Shown piece after piece: positions 24,906 to 33,107 of a DNA stretch of 64,000 bases. The notes beneath the pieces are model-generated. The model made no database searches and was not told the origin of the DNA. It saw only the letters and a program-made list of their open reading frames with translations. The stretch covers positions 1 through 64,000 of the forward strand of contig CAUVXJ010000044.1 in assembly GCA_963555925.1 (NCBI GenBank), written 5' to 3'. The position numbers were made by a program, and so were the translations under genes. Within the stretch, counting starts at the first letter, position 1, and the number at the start of each line of letters is the position of its first letter. Source of the DNA: Protofrankia sp963555925. Lineage in GTDB: Bacteria; Actinomycetota; Actinomycetes; Frankiales; Frankiaceae.

Positions 24906-27434
24906 GTGCCGAAGAATTCCTGGAAAGATCTCATCGAAACAATTTCAACCACCGAGGCGGTGGACATCATATGCCCGTCCTGTGGTGTGCCGATGAGCCT
25001 GCGCAACCCCGGCTCATTTGAAATGAACCTCACTGTGAACGCCACTCAGGAATTCAACAAGGTGCTGCGCAGTTACAGCAGCTACCTGTCCAGCGTGGAG
25101 TCGGAGCTGGATACGAGGAACACGCCTTCGCTCACCCAGAACTTCGATGCGGAGTACCCCTACATCGATCTTGAGGCGCTTCCGAAGGAGAGCCAGGATG
25201 ACGGTCTGTGGAAAACCGGGGGTGCCGATGACATCAGGCGGAACTGGTGGGAGCCCTTCGACCGCTACCGTTTTGCGGAAAACCTTCAGGAGAAGCTGCC
25301 GAGGATAACCGAACTCGAAGCTCGACTGGCCGACGCGGACGGGCAGCCGGCCAGTCAACAGACGCGGCCACAGTCGGCCGCGAAGCCCTTCGACGTGGCC
25401 CTCCAGCTGCTGATCGGTGGTTTCGAACCGCGGCGCATCATCGGTCGGATCATGAATCTCGTCTTCGAACAGCCCCACGTCCGGGCCTGGCGAGCACACG
25501 TGCTCGCCGATCGGCACGTGTACCCGGCTGACGGGGCCGAGGACTCTTCGCAGGAGCTCGACGCGGTACTGACCCCTACGTTCGCCCGTTACTTCAAGCT
25601 GTTCGACAAGGTTCTCGGTGACGAAAAGATAGCCGCTGCGCTCCTGTCCGAGAAAAACAGGAAGGCCGCAGCCGCGCACCGCGACGCGCTACTTCGGATT
25701 CGACTTATCATCGTCCTGTTGCTCGGTCATCAGAATCCTGAGGTGGCAAAAAAATATCCTGACCTCCTCGGCGACCGTATACCTTTCACACTGCCGCTGC
25801 GCGTCATAGTCCCGCCGAAGCTGGTCAGCCAGCTCCTGACCTCGGCTGCGGTCACCGATCTCACTGGCCTCAGCCTCTCCGCCGAGTACCTGGCGGCTGT
25901 CAGGCAGGACTCCCGGATATCACCCGACAGCGAGGGTGACGGCGAGGCAGCGATCCAGGACTTCGTCGGCCGCTTCAGCAGGGACGTTCACAGAATTCTC
26001 ATCTTTACCTGTCGAGGTCCGTCCGGAAGCGATCCGAGATCCGTATCGCCGGGGTCGGAGAGCCCCGCAAGTTTTGGTCCGCTCGACACTGACCGCTGCG
26101 GTTGGTACCCGAAGGAGGACGAGACCCACCCGATCGTCTTCATCGGCAGCCCTGGATCAGGGAAGTCGACGGTGATGCTTACCGGCCTGATCCAGTTCTG
26201 CCTCAACGCGCAGGCGCTGGGCGTTGTCACCAAGTTTGAATCCCAACGAGATGTACGAAAATACACGAAGTATCTGGAGGACTACTGGCAGGGAATACTA
26301 CCGAATGCGACGCCAGCCGCCACCAAGAGCAGCATCCAGTTCAGGGTTGAGACGAACGGCAAAGAGATCGTGGGTAGGAACTTCGTCTTCACCGACATCC
26401 CAGGCGAGGTGCTCTCCCGAGGTACCCGGAGTGACGGTGCCGACCCGGTAATCCTAAGCGTTCTGAAGCATGCCGACACGATTGTCTTTCTTTTCGATCT
26501 CACTATCGAGCCGTCCATCCGCTACCAGTTGGCGGGCGTCCAGCTGAACGGCGCGAGCGGGGAGACCGGACCTTGGAGCGATCTTATCGGTAACGTGAAG
26601 GACACCATAGCCACGCGCCCGCCGGAGGAAGCGGCTACGGCGGGGGGAAACAATACTTCCCAGACAGGCGAGAGCAAGGCAAAGGTCGACCAGTTCCAGC
26701 TGCTCGAACGGATCATATCGGATCTGAGGGAGATGCGCGGCAACGACCTGAAGTCGGGTCCCAATTTCGTCTGTATCGTGCCGAAGGCTGATCTTTTCGC
26801 GGTGCGGTCGACCACTGAGAGAACACCCGGAATCGAGAAGATCAAATTTCTCACTGGATTCTTCGAGGAACTCAGGAAGATGGGTGCGATCGCCCCCTCC
26901 CCCAACGTCTCACTCCCGGAGGGTGGGTCAGGCCGTGAGCAGCCCACTGTGGAGTTCTTTCAATCCAAGATCGGTTACGCGAGTCAGAATGATTCCAAAG
27001 CGGGCGACCCTCAGCCCGTCGTCAGGCACCTCAGGCTTGCCCGCCGGATCTCCGACCTTGCTCAGGAGCATCTCGCCGGAATTGGTGATGCGCTCGGCAG
27101 CGATGCGAACGACGCCTTCCGACAGTCGCTGGGCGAGACGATTTCCGTTCGTCTGATCGGCAGGATCAAATCCGTCTTCGCGGCGGAGGGAGTGTTCGTG
27201 ATTCCAGTCTCCGCACAGGGAACAAACGAACCATTGGACAATAGACGGATCGGGCCTGAAGCGGCCACCGGCGGACAAAGCGTTGAACCGAAGGAGAAAC
27301 GTCTTGAACATCCACCGAACGCCAAGCTGGCGGAGTATGCCTTCATGCTCCCGGTCCTGCTCGCCCTGAGCAAGGACGGCAGTTTTGGTGGTTCGGGATC
27401 TGATGATGCCCCGCCGTGGCAGGCAAGCGTCTAG
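24906..27434 (+). CDS. Large P-loop GTPase with an N-terminal CPSC zinc motif
   Basis: An 842-aa protein. A single CPSCG pair lies at about residues 23-27. A helical region of about 380 residues comes next, then a TRAFAC-like GTPase domain: P-loop GSPGSGKST (Lys420), G3 DIPGE (Asp497), G4-like VPKAD and a possible G5 VSAQG. It resembles GTPases found in predicted bacterial conflict systems and is distinct from the dynamin-like neighbour. The GTG start follows an aagggacgg site, 61 bases after the dynamin-like gene, so the two are probably one operon. Poly-lysine/AAA-rich codon runs and a GC content lower than flanking genes suggest transfer as a module. Confidence 0.85.
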   Translation: MPKNSWKDLIETISTTEAVDIICPSCGVPMSLRNPGSFEMNLTVNATQEFNKVLRSYSSYLSSVESELDTRNTPSLTQNFDAEYPYIDLEALPKESQDDGLWKTGGADDIRRNWWEPFDRYRFAENLQEKLPRITELEARLADADGQPASQQTRPQSAAKPFDVALQLLIGGFEPRRIIGRIMNLVFEQPHVRAWRAHVLADRHVYPADGAEDSSQELDAVLTPTFARYFKLFDKVLGDEKIAAALLSEKNRKAAAAHRDALLRIRLIIVLLLGHQNPEVAKKYPDLLGDRIPFTLPLRVIVPPKLVSQLLTSAAVTDLTGLSLSAEYLAAVRQDSRISPDSEGDGEAAIQDFVGRFSRDVHRILIFTCRGPSGSDPRSVSPGSESPASFGPLDTDRCGWYPKEDETHPIVFIGSPGSGKSTVMLTGLIQFCLNAQALGVVTKFESQRDVRKYTKYLEDYWQGILPNATPAATKSSIQFRVETNGKEIVGRNFVFTDIPGEVLSRGTRSDGADPVILSVLKHADTIVFLFDLTIEPSIRYQLAGVQLNGASGETGPWSDLIGNVKDTIATRPPEEAATAGGNNTSQTGESKAKVDQFQLLERIISDLREMRGNDLKSGPNFVCIVPKADLFAVRSTTERTPGIEKIKFLTGFFEELRKMGAIAPSPNVSLPEGGSGREQPTVEFFQSKIGYASQNDSKAGDPQPVVRHLRLARRISDLAQEHLAGIGDALGSDANDAFRQSLGETISVRLIGRIKSVFAAEGVFVIPVSAQGTNEPLDNRRIGPEAATGGQSVEPKEKRLEHPPNAKLAEYAFMLPVLLALSKDGSFGGSGSDDAPPWQASV

Positions 27435-27595
27435 GCGTCGCAGGGACAGTCCGCTGGCCACGGAAAGGTGCCCGTCAGCCGCCGGAGCTGGGGAGGCCAC
27501 CGAGCAAGGCGAAACCGACATTCCGCAGCCGGGTCGACATGGCGCGACCAGCGGATGGTTCAGGTGGGCGAGTACCACGTCGCCAGACCCCCTTG

Positions 27596-27617
27596 CATGA
27601 CTATAATTCTGGTCATG
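27596..27617 (+). promoter_or_regulatory. Palindromic operator over the -10 box of the phd/relE operon
   Basis: The inverted repeat catgac-N10-gtcatg spans a perfect TATAAT box at 27602-27607. Its right arm includes the ATG at 27615, seven bases after the -10 box, so the transcript is probably leaderless. Antitoxin bound here would block transcription, the usual autoregulation of Phd/YefM-type modules. No clear -35 box is visible. Confidence 0.7.
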
Positions 27618-27914
27618 GCGACGATTCCGTTGGCTGATGCCAAGGCGCGGCTGTCCGCAGTGCTCGACGAGGTCCGGGACACCCATGAACGGGTCGTGAT
27701 CACGCGTAACGGCCGCCCCGAAGCGGTGATCCTGTCGGTATCCGACCTGGAGGCACTGGAGGAGACCCTGGACCTGCTGGCAACCCCGGGCGCTCTGGAG
27801 GAGATCCGTACGGCTGAGGCCGAGATCGCCCGCGGTAAGGCGATCGGCGCCGAAGAGCTGCACCGGCTGATGGCCGAACGGACGCGCGCAGAGGGGCCTG
27901 CGAGTGAGCGATGA
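27615..27914 (+). CDS. Phd/YefM-family antitoxin
   Basis: A 99-aa antitoxin. The Phd/YefM N-terminal DNA-binding domain is clear: IPLADAKARLSAVLDEV, then RVVITRNGRPEAVILS and the DLEALEETL helix. The C-terminal 40 residues are helical and acidic, as expected for the toxin-neutralising arm. The start ATG lies within the palindromic operator. It overlaps the toxin gene by 11 bases. Confidence 0.93.
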   Translation: MATIPLADAKARLSAVLDEVRDTHERVVITRNGRPEAVILSVSDLEALEETLDLLATPGALEEIRTAEAEIARGKAIGAEELHRLMAERTRAEGPASER

Positions 27915-28194
27915 GGCGTACAGCTTGTCGCTGGCGCCATCCGTGCGGCGCACCCTGGCCGAAGGGCCGCCACGCGGCCTGCCACTGGCGGTCGCGGCGG
28001 CGGTGACCGCGTTCCTGACCGGCCCGCTATTGGACAATCCAGCGCGGGTTGGCAAGCCGCTGACTCGTGAACTGGCCGGATACCACTGCGCGAGGCGCGG
28101 CGCCTATCGGGTCGTCTACCGCATCGAGGAACCCGCACGCGTCGTCCACGTCGTACGTGTCGACCACCGCGCCGACATCTACCACATGCGGTGA
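27904..28194 (+). CDS. RelE/ParE-family toxin
   Basis: A 96-aa protein with the RelE fold: an N-terminal helix, then RELAGYHCARRGAYRVVYRIEE and the closing VVHVVRVDHRADIYH. This is the mRNA-interferase arrangement with basic residues and a C-terminal Tyr/His. The GTG start lies inside the antitoxin gene after a gagggg site. Together they form a complete type II module directly downstream of the CHAT/GTPase genes. Confidence 0.92.
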   Translation: MSDEAYSLSLAPSVRRTLAEGPPRGLPLAVAAAVTAFLTGPLLDNPARVGKPLTRELAGYHCARRGAYRVVYRIEEPARVVHVVRVDHRADIYHMR

Positions 28195-28397
28195 GCGTCG
28201 GTGTCGACTGACGTTCGACCGCCCGTTGTCCGTGCCGTCGGCACACGTCGGACTGGTTTAGTGATCGCCGGAGTGGCCCGCGACCAGTCCAATGATCCAT
28301 CCTGCGGGTAGGTCGCCTCGTTCGTATCCGGCCAGCGGCAACCAGTTACGATCATAGACAAAAGGTCGGTCTTGAACCTGCCACCGGCGGAGGCTGC

Positions 28398-28724
28398 ATG
28401 CGCGAGCCCGAGGGGCATTACCACCCGGTCTCCCGTCCCTACGTGCGTCGTTTCGAATACCGCTACACCGAACACGTTTTCGACAAGATCGAAATGATCG
28501 ACATCACGCTCCCCGAGTTCGAGAGGCTACTCGGGAGCGGGGAGGTCATCGAGGAGGCACCAGGCGACCTGTTTGTCGTCAAGGAGGTGGTACTCCTTGT
28601 CGAGTGGACCCGACCGTTGCATGTGGTGGTCGCCATTGACGGGAGGCGACGGCGCGAGACACTGGTGACTGTGTACGAGCCGTACCCAGCCGAGTGGTCG
28701 GCCGACTTCCGGAGGAGGCGGTAG
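28398..28724 (+). CDS. DUF4258-like protein, probable toxin of a two-gene module
   Basis: A 108-aa protein with an acidic/aromatic centre (HVFDKIEMIDITLPEFERLL) and a beta-rich end (VVKEVVLLVEWTRPLHVVVAID, ETLVTVYEP). The layout resembles DUF4258 or RelE-like small toxins. The ATG at 28398 follows a ggagg site. Its TAG stop shares a base with the GTG of the next gene, a YgiT-type zinc-finger gene. This gene order, toxin first and zinc-finger antitoxin second, is that of MqsRA-like modules. Confidence 0.75.
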   Translation: MREPEGHYHPVSRPYVRRFEYRYTEHVFDKIEMIDITLPEFERLLGSGEVIEEAPGDLFVVKEVVLLVEWTRPLHVVVAIDGRRRRETLVTVYEPYPAEWSADFRRRR

Positions 28725-28960
28725 TGCGTTGTGACGCCTGCGACAATGGTGAGATCCGTCCCGGTCGGAAACCGAAGGTGCTCCAGAAGGACGGCCGGGT
28801 CGCTGTCGTGACGGACGTTCCGGTCGAAGAGTGCCCGTCCTGCGGCATGACGTGGCTCGACGGTCCGGTGGCGCGCCGTCTTGACGCCATGTTCCGGGAG
28901 ATGGTGGCTGCCGACACCGTCGCGATCCGTCCCTACGCCGAAACGGCTGCCGCAGCCTGA
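28724..28960 (+). CDS. YgiT-type zinc-finger protein, probable antitoxin
   Basis: A 78-aa protein with two Cys pairs, CDAC and CPSC, about 32 residues apart, typical of the YgiT/MqsA N-terminal zinc domain. The C-terminal helix is short, and no separate DNA-binding HTH is present, so autoregulation may need another protein. GTG at 28724 has an excellent ggaggagg site and overlaps the preceding stop by one base (TAGTG). Confidence 0.82.
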   Translation: MRCDACDNGEIRPGRKPKVLQKDGRVAVVTDVPVEECPSCGMTWLDGPVARRLDAMFREMVAADTVAIRPYAETAAAA

Positions 28961-29173
28961 CGAGAACGTCGAGCGGGCCCAGCGGAAGCGAGACCTTCCG
29001 CAGACTGCGGTAGGGCTCCACTGCCAGCTCGATCAGTCGCCCCCGTGACGACAGCCCCCGTGACGACGGCCGCCGCGGCGACGACAATGGCAGTGACGAC
29101 GACCACAGATGACGCCGACCGACGGCGAACGACGGGACGACGGCGGCCGACGACCGATGGCAGGGGACGCTCC

Positions 29174-29782
29174 ATGACGAAGGTCGACTACACCCACATC
29201 ACCCTGCTGATCGACCGGTCGGGCTCGATGATGGCGATCCGTGACGACGCCGAGGGCGGCATCCGGTCGTTCATCGCCGAGCAGGCCACCGTGCCCGGGC
29301 GGGCGACGATCAGCCTGTACCAGTTCGACCACGACTACGAAAAGGTCTTCGGCGCGATCCCGATCGGCGAAGCCCCGCAATACCGGCTCGTCCCACGGGG
29401 CTCCACCGCCCTGCTCGACGCCCTCGGCAGGTCCATCGCGGACACCGGGGAGTTCCTCGGCAACCTTCCCGACGAGCAGCGTCCGGCGACGGTCGTCTTC
29501 GCCGTCGTCACCGACGGCCAGGAGAATTCCTCCAAGGAATGGACCCTCGAGCAGGTCAAACATACGATCAGCAGGCAGACGAACACCTATGGCTGGCAGT
29601 TCGCGTTCCTGTCCGCCGACCTCAACGCGGTTGCCGACGCCCGGCAGATGGGCTTCGCCCCGGCAGCGGCCGCGAGTTACAGCCCGGACAGCGAAGGTGT
29701 CGGCGTCGCCTACGCAAGCCTGTCCCGGTCGGTTTCGCGGACCCGGGCGAGCGGCGCACCGTTGGACCTGTCGGACTCGTAG
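29174..29782 (+). CDS. von Willebrand factor A domain protein
   Basis: A 202-aa protein that is almost entirely one vWA domain. The MIDAS metal site is intact: DRSGSM near the N-terminus, a Thr in RGSTALLDALG and TDGQE in the middle. No signal peptide or membrane helix is seen, so it is probably cytoplasmic. ATG at 29174 follows an aggggacg site. An in-frame GTG at 29045 would add a Thr/Ala/Arg low-complexity tail that looks non-native. The pentapeptide-repeat gene lies 61 bases downstream. Confidence 0.9.
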   Translation: MTKVDYTHITLLIDRSGSMMAIRDDAEGGIRSFIAEQATVPGRATISLYQFDHDYEKVFGAIPIGEAPQYRLVPRGSTALLDALGRSIADTGEFLGNLPDEQRPATVVFAVVTDGQENSSKEWTLEQVKHTISRQTNTYGWQFAFLSADLNAVADARQMGFAPAAAASYSPDSEGVGVAYASLSRSVSRTRASGAPLDLSDS

Positions 29783-29843
29783 GGTTCGGACTCGTAGGGT
29801 GTCGCCCACGGCATGCTGCACAGCCACATCTACACTGCCGGGC

Positions 29844-30527
29844 GTGCCCTATACGCCCCCAGCCAGGGTGCCACGATCGGGACCGACGCGCCGCCCGGCT
29901 GCACCCGCCGTCCCCGCGGCCCTCGTCCCCGCATCGGAGATCGACGACGACGGGGTGTACACACGACGCGTCTTCGACGGCTGCGATCTGGCGGGCACCC
30001 AGGCCGAGTCCATCGAACTGGAAGGCTGCCGGATCACCGGCACGGACCTGAGCGGGTCGCGGTTGACCCGGGCGATGCTGACCGACGTCGTCATCGAACG
30101 GTCGAGCCTGGCGAACCTGCGGGCCACGACCTCCTCGCTCGTCCGGGTGGAGATCGCGACCTGCCGGATGACGGGATGGTCCTGGTCCGGCGGACGACTG
30201 CGGGACGTGACCCTGCGTGACTGTCGGGTGGACCTGGCGAACTTCCGCTCCACCGCGATAAGCAACTCCCTGTTCGAGGACTGCAACCTGAAGCGGGCGG
30301 ACTTCTACGGCGCCGATCTTCGTGGGGCGACCTTCGAGGACTGTGATCTGACCGGCGCGCAGTTCGCCAAGGCGCAGATGGACGGTGCCCGGCTCGTCAA
30401 CTGTGTGCTCGTCGAGGTGACCGGGGTCGAGAGCATGAACGGAGCGGCGGTGTCCAGCCGGGACCTCGTGGCGCTGGCCTACTCCCTCGCCGGTGCGCTG
30501 GGCATCAGCGTCACCGAGAACGGCTGA
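29844..30527 (+). CDS. Pentapeptide-repeat protein
   Basis: A protein of about 227 aa. From residue 40 onward it has many A(D/N)LXX-type repeats (for example CDLAGTQ, GTDLSGSRL, NLKRADFYGADLRGATFEDCDLTGAQF), which form a right-handed quadrilateral beta helix. Related proteins can mimic DNA or bind partners. The GTG at 29844 lacks a ribosome site; a tacact box seven bases before it may serve a leaderless transcript. The start is uncertain. The C-terminal helix (RDLVALAYSLAGALGISV) is not repetitive. Confidence 0.85.
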   Translation: MPYTPPARVPRSGPTRRPAAPAVPAALVPASEIDDDGVYTRRVFDGCDLAGTQAESIELEGCRITGTDLSGSRLTRAMLTDVVIERSSLANLRATTSSLVRVEIATCRMTGWSWSGGRLRDVTLRDCRVDLANFRSTAISNSLFEDCNLKRADFYGADLRGATFEDCDLTGAQFAKAQMDGARLVNCVLVEVTGVESMNGAAVSSRDLVALAYSLAGALGISVTENG

Positions 30528-30690
30528 TCACCGAGCACGGCCAGTCCCCGTCGAGTCCCTGTTGCCGGACGCTCGTATCGCCTGCGGCCTCGCCATGATG
30601 TGCCCTGGTCCCCCTGCGTTCGATGGCTGTTCCCCGGGACGTCGATCGCGCAGGCGATAGTGAGCGCCACACGCAGTGGGGAGGAGCGTC

Positions 30691-32328
30691 GTGGGTGAAT
30701 TCGTGTTGAACCGGCGGTCGACGCTGACCGGGGCAGCAGCGGCAGGCGCGGTGCTGTTGACGGGCGTCCAGGCCCGTCCGGCGGCCGCATCCTGGAGCGA
30801 GCCGGAGACAACGACCGGCAACCAGGCGGCGGAGACCGCAGCACCGTTTCTTCTAGGCGTCGCCAGCGGGGACCCGCTGGCAGACGGGGTCATCCTGTGG
30901 ACGCGGCTGGTCCGCGACGTCTACGACGCCGGATCAATGCCGTCGCGGCCGATCACGGTGGCCTGGCAGGTCGCGCATGACAGGCGGTTCCACCGCCTGG
31001 CGGCCGCCGGGGTCACCCGGGCGCTGCCCGAGCTCGCGCATTCGGTGCACGTCGACGTGCGCGGGCTGGCGCCCGGCCGTGAGTATTTCTACCGTTTCCG
31101 CGCGGGTGGCCAGCTCAGCCCGGTCGGACGTACCCGGACCGCACCGGCCCGCTCCGCCGACCCGCAGCTGCTGCGGCTCGGCGTGGTCAACTGCCAGGAC
31201 TTCCAGAACGGCTACTGGCCGACGTTGCAGGGCCTCGCCGACGAAGACCTCGACGTCGTGTTCCACCTGGGTGACTACATCTACGAGTACGACCCGAAAA
31301 GCCGCTTCCCCGATCGGGCACACGTCGCCCCGCAGACCCCGGGTCTGGACCAGCTGTCCACGCTGGCCGACTATCGCAACCGGCATGCCCAGTACAAGGG
31401 TGACCCCGCGCTGCGGGCAGCCCACGCCGTGGCGCCGTGGGTGGTCACCTGGGACGATCACGAGACCGAGAACAACTACGCGGGCTTCGTCGACGAGATC
31501 GACGACACCGGCGCGAAGAAGCAGACGCCCGCGGAGTTCGGGCGACAGCGCGCAGCGGCGTACCAGGCGTACTACGAGCACATGCCGATCCGCGCCGACC
31601 TGCGCCCCGGGTCGGCCACGGTGCGTATCTACCGCCGCTTCGACTTCGGGCGGCTCGCCCGGATCAACGTGCTCGACACCCGGCAGTACCGCACCGACCA
31701 GCCGGGCGGTTTTCCCGGCGACTTCGGTCTGGAGTCGGCGGGCCGGTTGAACACGGCCGGTACCCTCACCGGCGATGTCCAGGAGCAGTGGCTCACCCAG
31801 AGCCTGACCAATTCGCACACCCGGTGGAACGTCATCGCCCAGCAGACCATGATGAGCCGCACCCGGTTCCCTAACCCGACGCGGGTGCCACCCACCATCG
31901 TCAACCTGGACCAGTGGGACGGCTACGCCCCACAGCGCACGCGGCTACTGCGGCTGTTGGCCGACGCCCACGTCGCCAACCCGGTGGTCCTGTCCGGTGA
32001 CATCCACTCCACCTGGTTCAGCGACCTCAAGGTGGACTTCGACGACCCCGCATCGCCGACCGTCGCCGTGGAATTCGTCAGCACGTCGATCAGCTCGGAC
32101 TTTCCGGTGGCCTTCGATGCGCCGATCAAGCAGGCCAACCCACTGCTCAACCCGCACGTTCGCTACTTCAACGGGCTCAAGCACGGTTACCTGCGCTGCG
32201 AGGTGACGCCTGGTACGTGGCGGACCGACGTGCGGGTGGTCGACACCATCGACGTCCGCGACGCCCCCGTCCGTACCGACGTCTCGTTCGCCGTGCAGGC
32301 GGGTCGGCCGGGCCTCATGGCGGTCTGA
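30691..32328 (+). CDS. phoD: PhoD-type alkaline phosphatase, Tat-exported
   Basis: A protein of about 545 aa with an N-terminal twin-arginine signal (NRRSTLTGAAAAG), a PhoD N-terminal domain (LLGVASGDPLADGVILWTRL) and the PhoD metallophosphoesterase core. Metal ligands are in NCQDFQNGYW, HLGDYIYEY, TWDDHE, VLDTRQYR and LSGDIHSTW. It hydrolyses phosphodiesters and monoesters outside the membrane using Ca/Fe. GTG at 30691 is chosen for its ggggaggag site; an in-frame GTG at 30676 has none. It converges on the cold-shock gene with a gap of only 10 bases. Confidence 0.94.
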   Translation: MGEFVLNRRSTLTGAAAAGAVLLTGVQARPAAASWSEPETTTGNQAAETAAPFLLGVASGDPLADGVILWTRLVRDVYDAGSMPSRPITVAWQVAHDRRFHRLAAAGVTRALPELAHSVHVDVRGLAPGREYFYRFRAGGQLSPVGRTRTAPARSADPQLLRLGVVNCQDFQNGYWPTLQGLADEDLDVVFHLGDYIYEYDPKSRFPDRAHVAPQTPGLDQLSTLADYRNRHAQYKGDPALRAAHAVAPWVVTWDDHETENNYAGFVDEIDDTGAKKQTPAEFGRQRAAAYQAYYEHMPIRADLRPGSATVRIYRRFDFGRLARINVLDTRQYRTDQPGGFPGDFGLESAGRLNTAGTLTGDVQEQWLTQSLTNSHTRWNVIAQQTMMSRTRFPNPTRVPPTIVNLDQWDGYAPQRTRLLRLLADAHVANPVVLSGDIHSTWFSDLKVDFDDPASPTVAVEFVSTSISSDFPVAFDAPIKQANPLLNPHVRYFNGLKHGYLRCEVTPGTWRTDVRVVDTIDVRDAPVRTDVSFAVQAGRPGLMAV

Positions 32329-32338
32329 ACCACCCGAG

Positions 32339-32764
32339 TCAGGACACGACCCAGCCACGCGCCCGCGCGAGATCGGTGAGGCGCTGGCGGATCTGGCCGA
32401 TCTGACTACCGGTCAAGGTCGGCACGCCTTCGATAAGTGTCTCGGTGAGCACGTGCTGAAACTCGGCGGTCGTCAGGACATCACACATCTCGTCGTCGTC
32501 GGTGCCCGAACCGGCGGCGTTCGAGCCCGGGGTGCGCGGCCAGAACGGACCGACCGCAGCCCGGTCGACAAGACGAACGGCTGACGCCTTCAGGCCCTTG
32601 TCGCCCTCTTCCGCCTTGAACTCGACAAGTGCCCCGGGCCGGAACAGGTGTTTTTCATCCTGCAGGTCGTTCACGTGCATGAAGATGTCATCGCCGCCCT
32701 CATCGGGCGAGATGAAGCCGTAGCCACGAATGCCATCGAACCGCACGATTCTACCAGTACCCAC
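32339..32764 (-). CDS. Cold-shock-domain protein with C-terminal extension
   Basis: About 141 aa. Residues 1-68 form a cold-shock domain with the RNP1-like GYGFISPDEGGDDIFMHV, F-x-F-type nucleic-acid contacts and LVEFKAEEGDKGLKASAV. A linker and a helical tail of about 45 residues follow (HVLTETLIEGVPTLTG...). Actinobacterial cold-shock proteins with such tails are common. GTG at 32764 is chosen because it gives a normal N-terminus and has an agagg site. Confidence 0.88.
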   Translation of the reverse strand: MGTGRIVRFDGIRGYGFISPDEGGDDIFMHVNDLQDEKHLFRPGALVEFKAEEGDKGLKASAVRLVDRAAVGPFWPRTPGSNAAGSGTDDDEMCDVLTTAEFQHVLTETLIEGVPTLTGSQIGQIRQRLTDLARARGWVVS

Positions 32765-33107
32765 CGCATCAACCTCTACATCGGGGCGAACGTCCCAGAC
32801 CATGGGACCGCACGCACATTGCCAGTTGAACCCAACCAAGTCAACCGCTGACGCACCGGCGACGGCAAATGATCATCTAGCTGGTGGCGGCTCGAGCGGG
32901 GACGGTGCGCGACAGCCGGCCGGCGGCACAGCCGGTCATCCAGAGCAGGGCCGGCCAGTGACAGCAGGGCCGGTCAGCGGCATCAGGCCACGTCTCATGG
33001 CCCGGCACGGCTAGGCTGAGAGGTCAGCTGCCCCGGCCGCGACCGACCGACCGACCGACCGACCGCCGGTCGCACCGGCGCCTGCCCACCGCGACCGAAG
33101 GGGTTTC
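32765..33107. other. Intergenic region with a GACC microsatellite
   Basis: 343 bp between the divergent cold-shock and phosphatase genes. Both promoters should lie here, but none is clear. At 33041-33064 the tetramer gacc is repeated six times, about 45 bases before the phosphatase start. No gene is supported. Confidence 0.6.
33041..33064. repeat. Tetranucleotide GACC repeat, six units
   Basis: Six exact gacc units lie in the likely 5' leader or promoter of the phosphatase gene. Copy-number change could alter spacing of upstream elements. Confidence 0.9.

Noticed and set aside
29241..29843. Upstream half of a long frame ending in the pentapeptide-repeat protein
   Set aside because: It overlaps the vWA gene in another frame and consists of Arg/Pro/Ser runs; only the part after 29844 looks coding.
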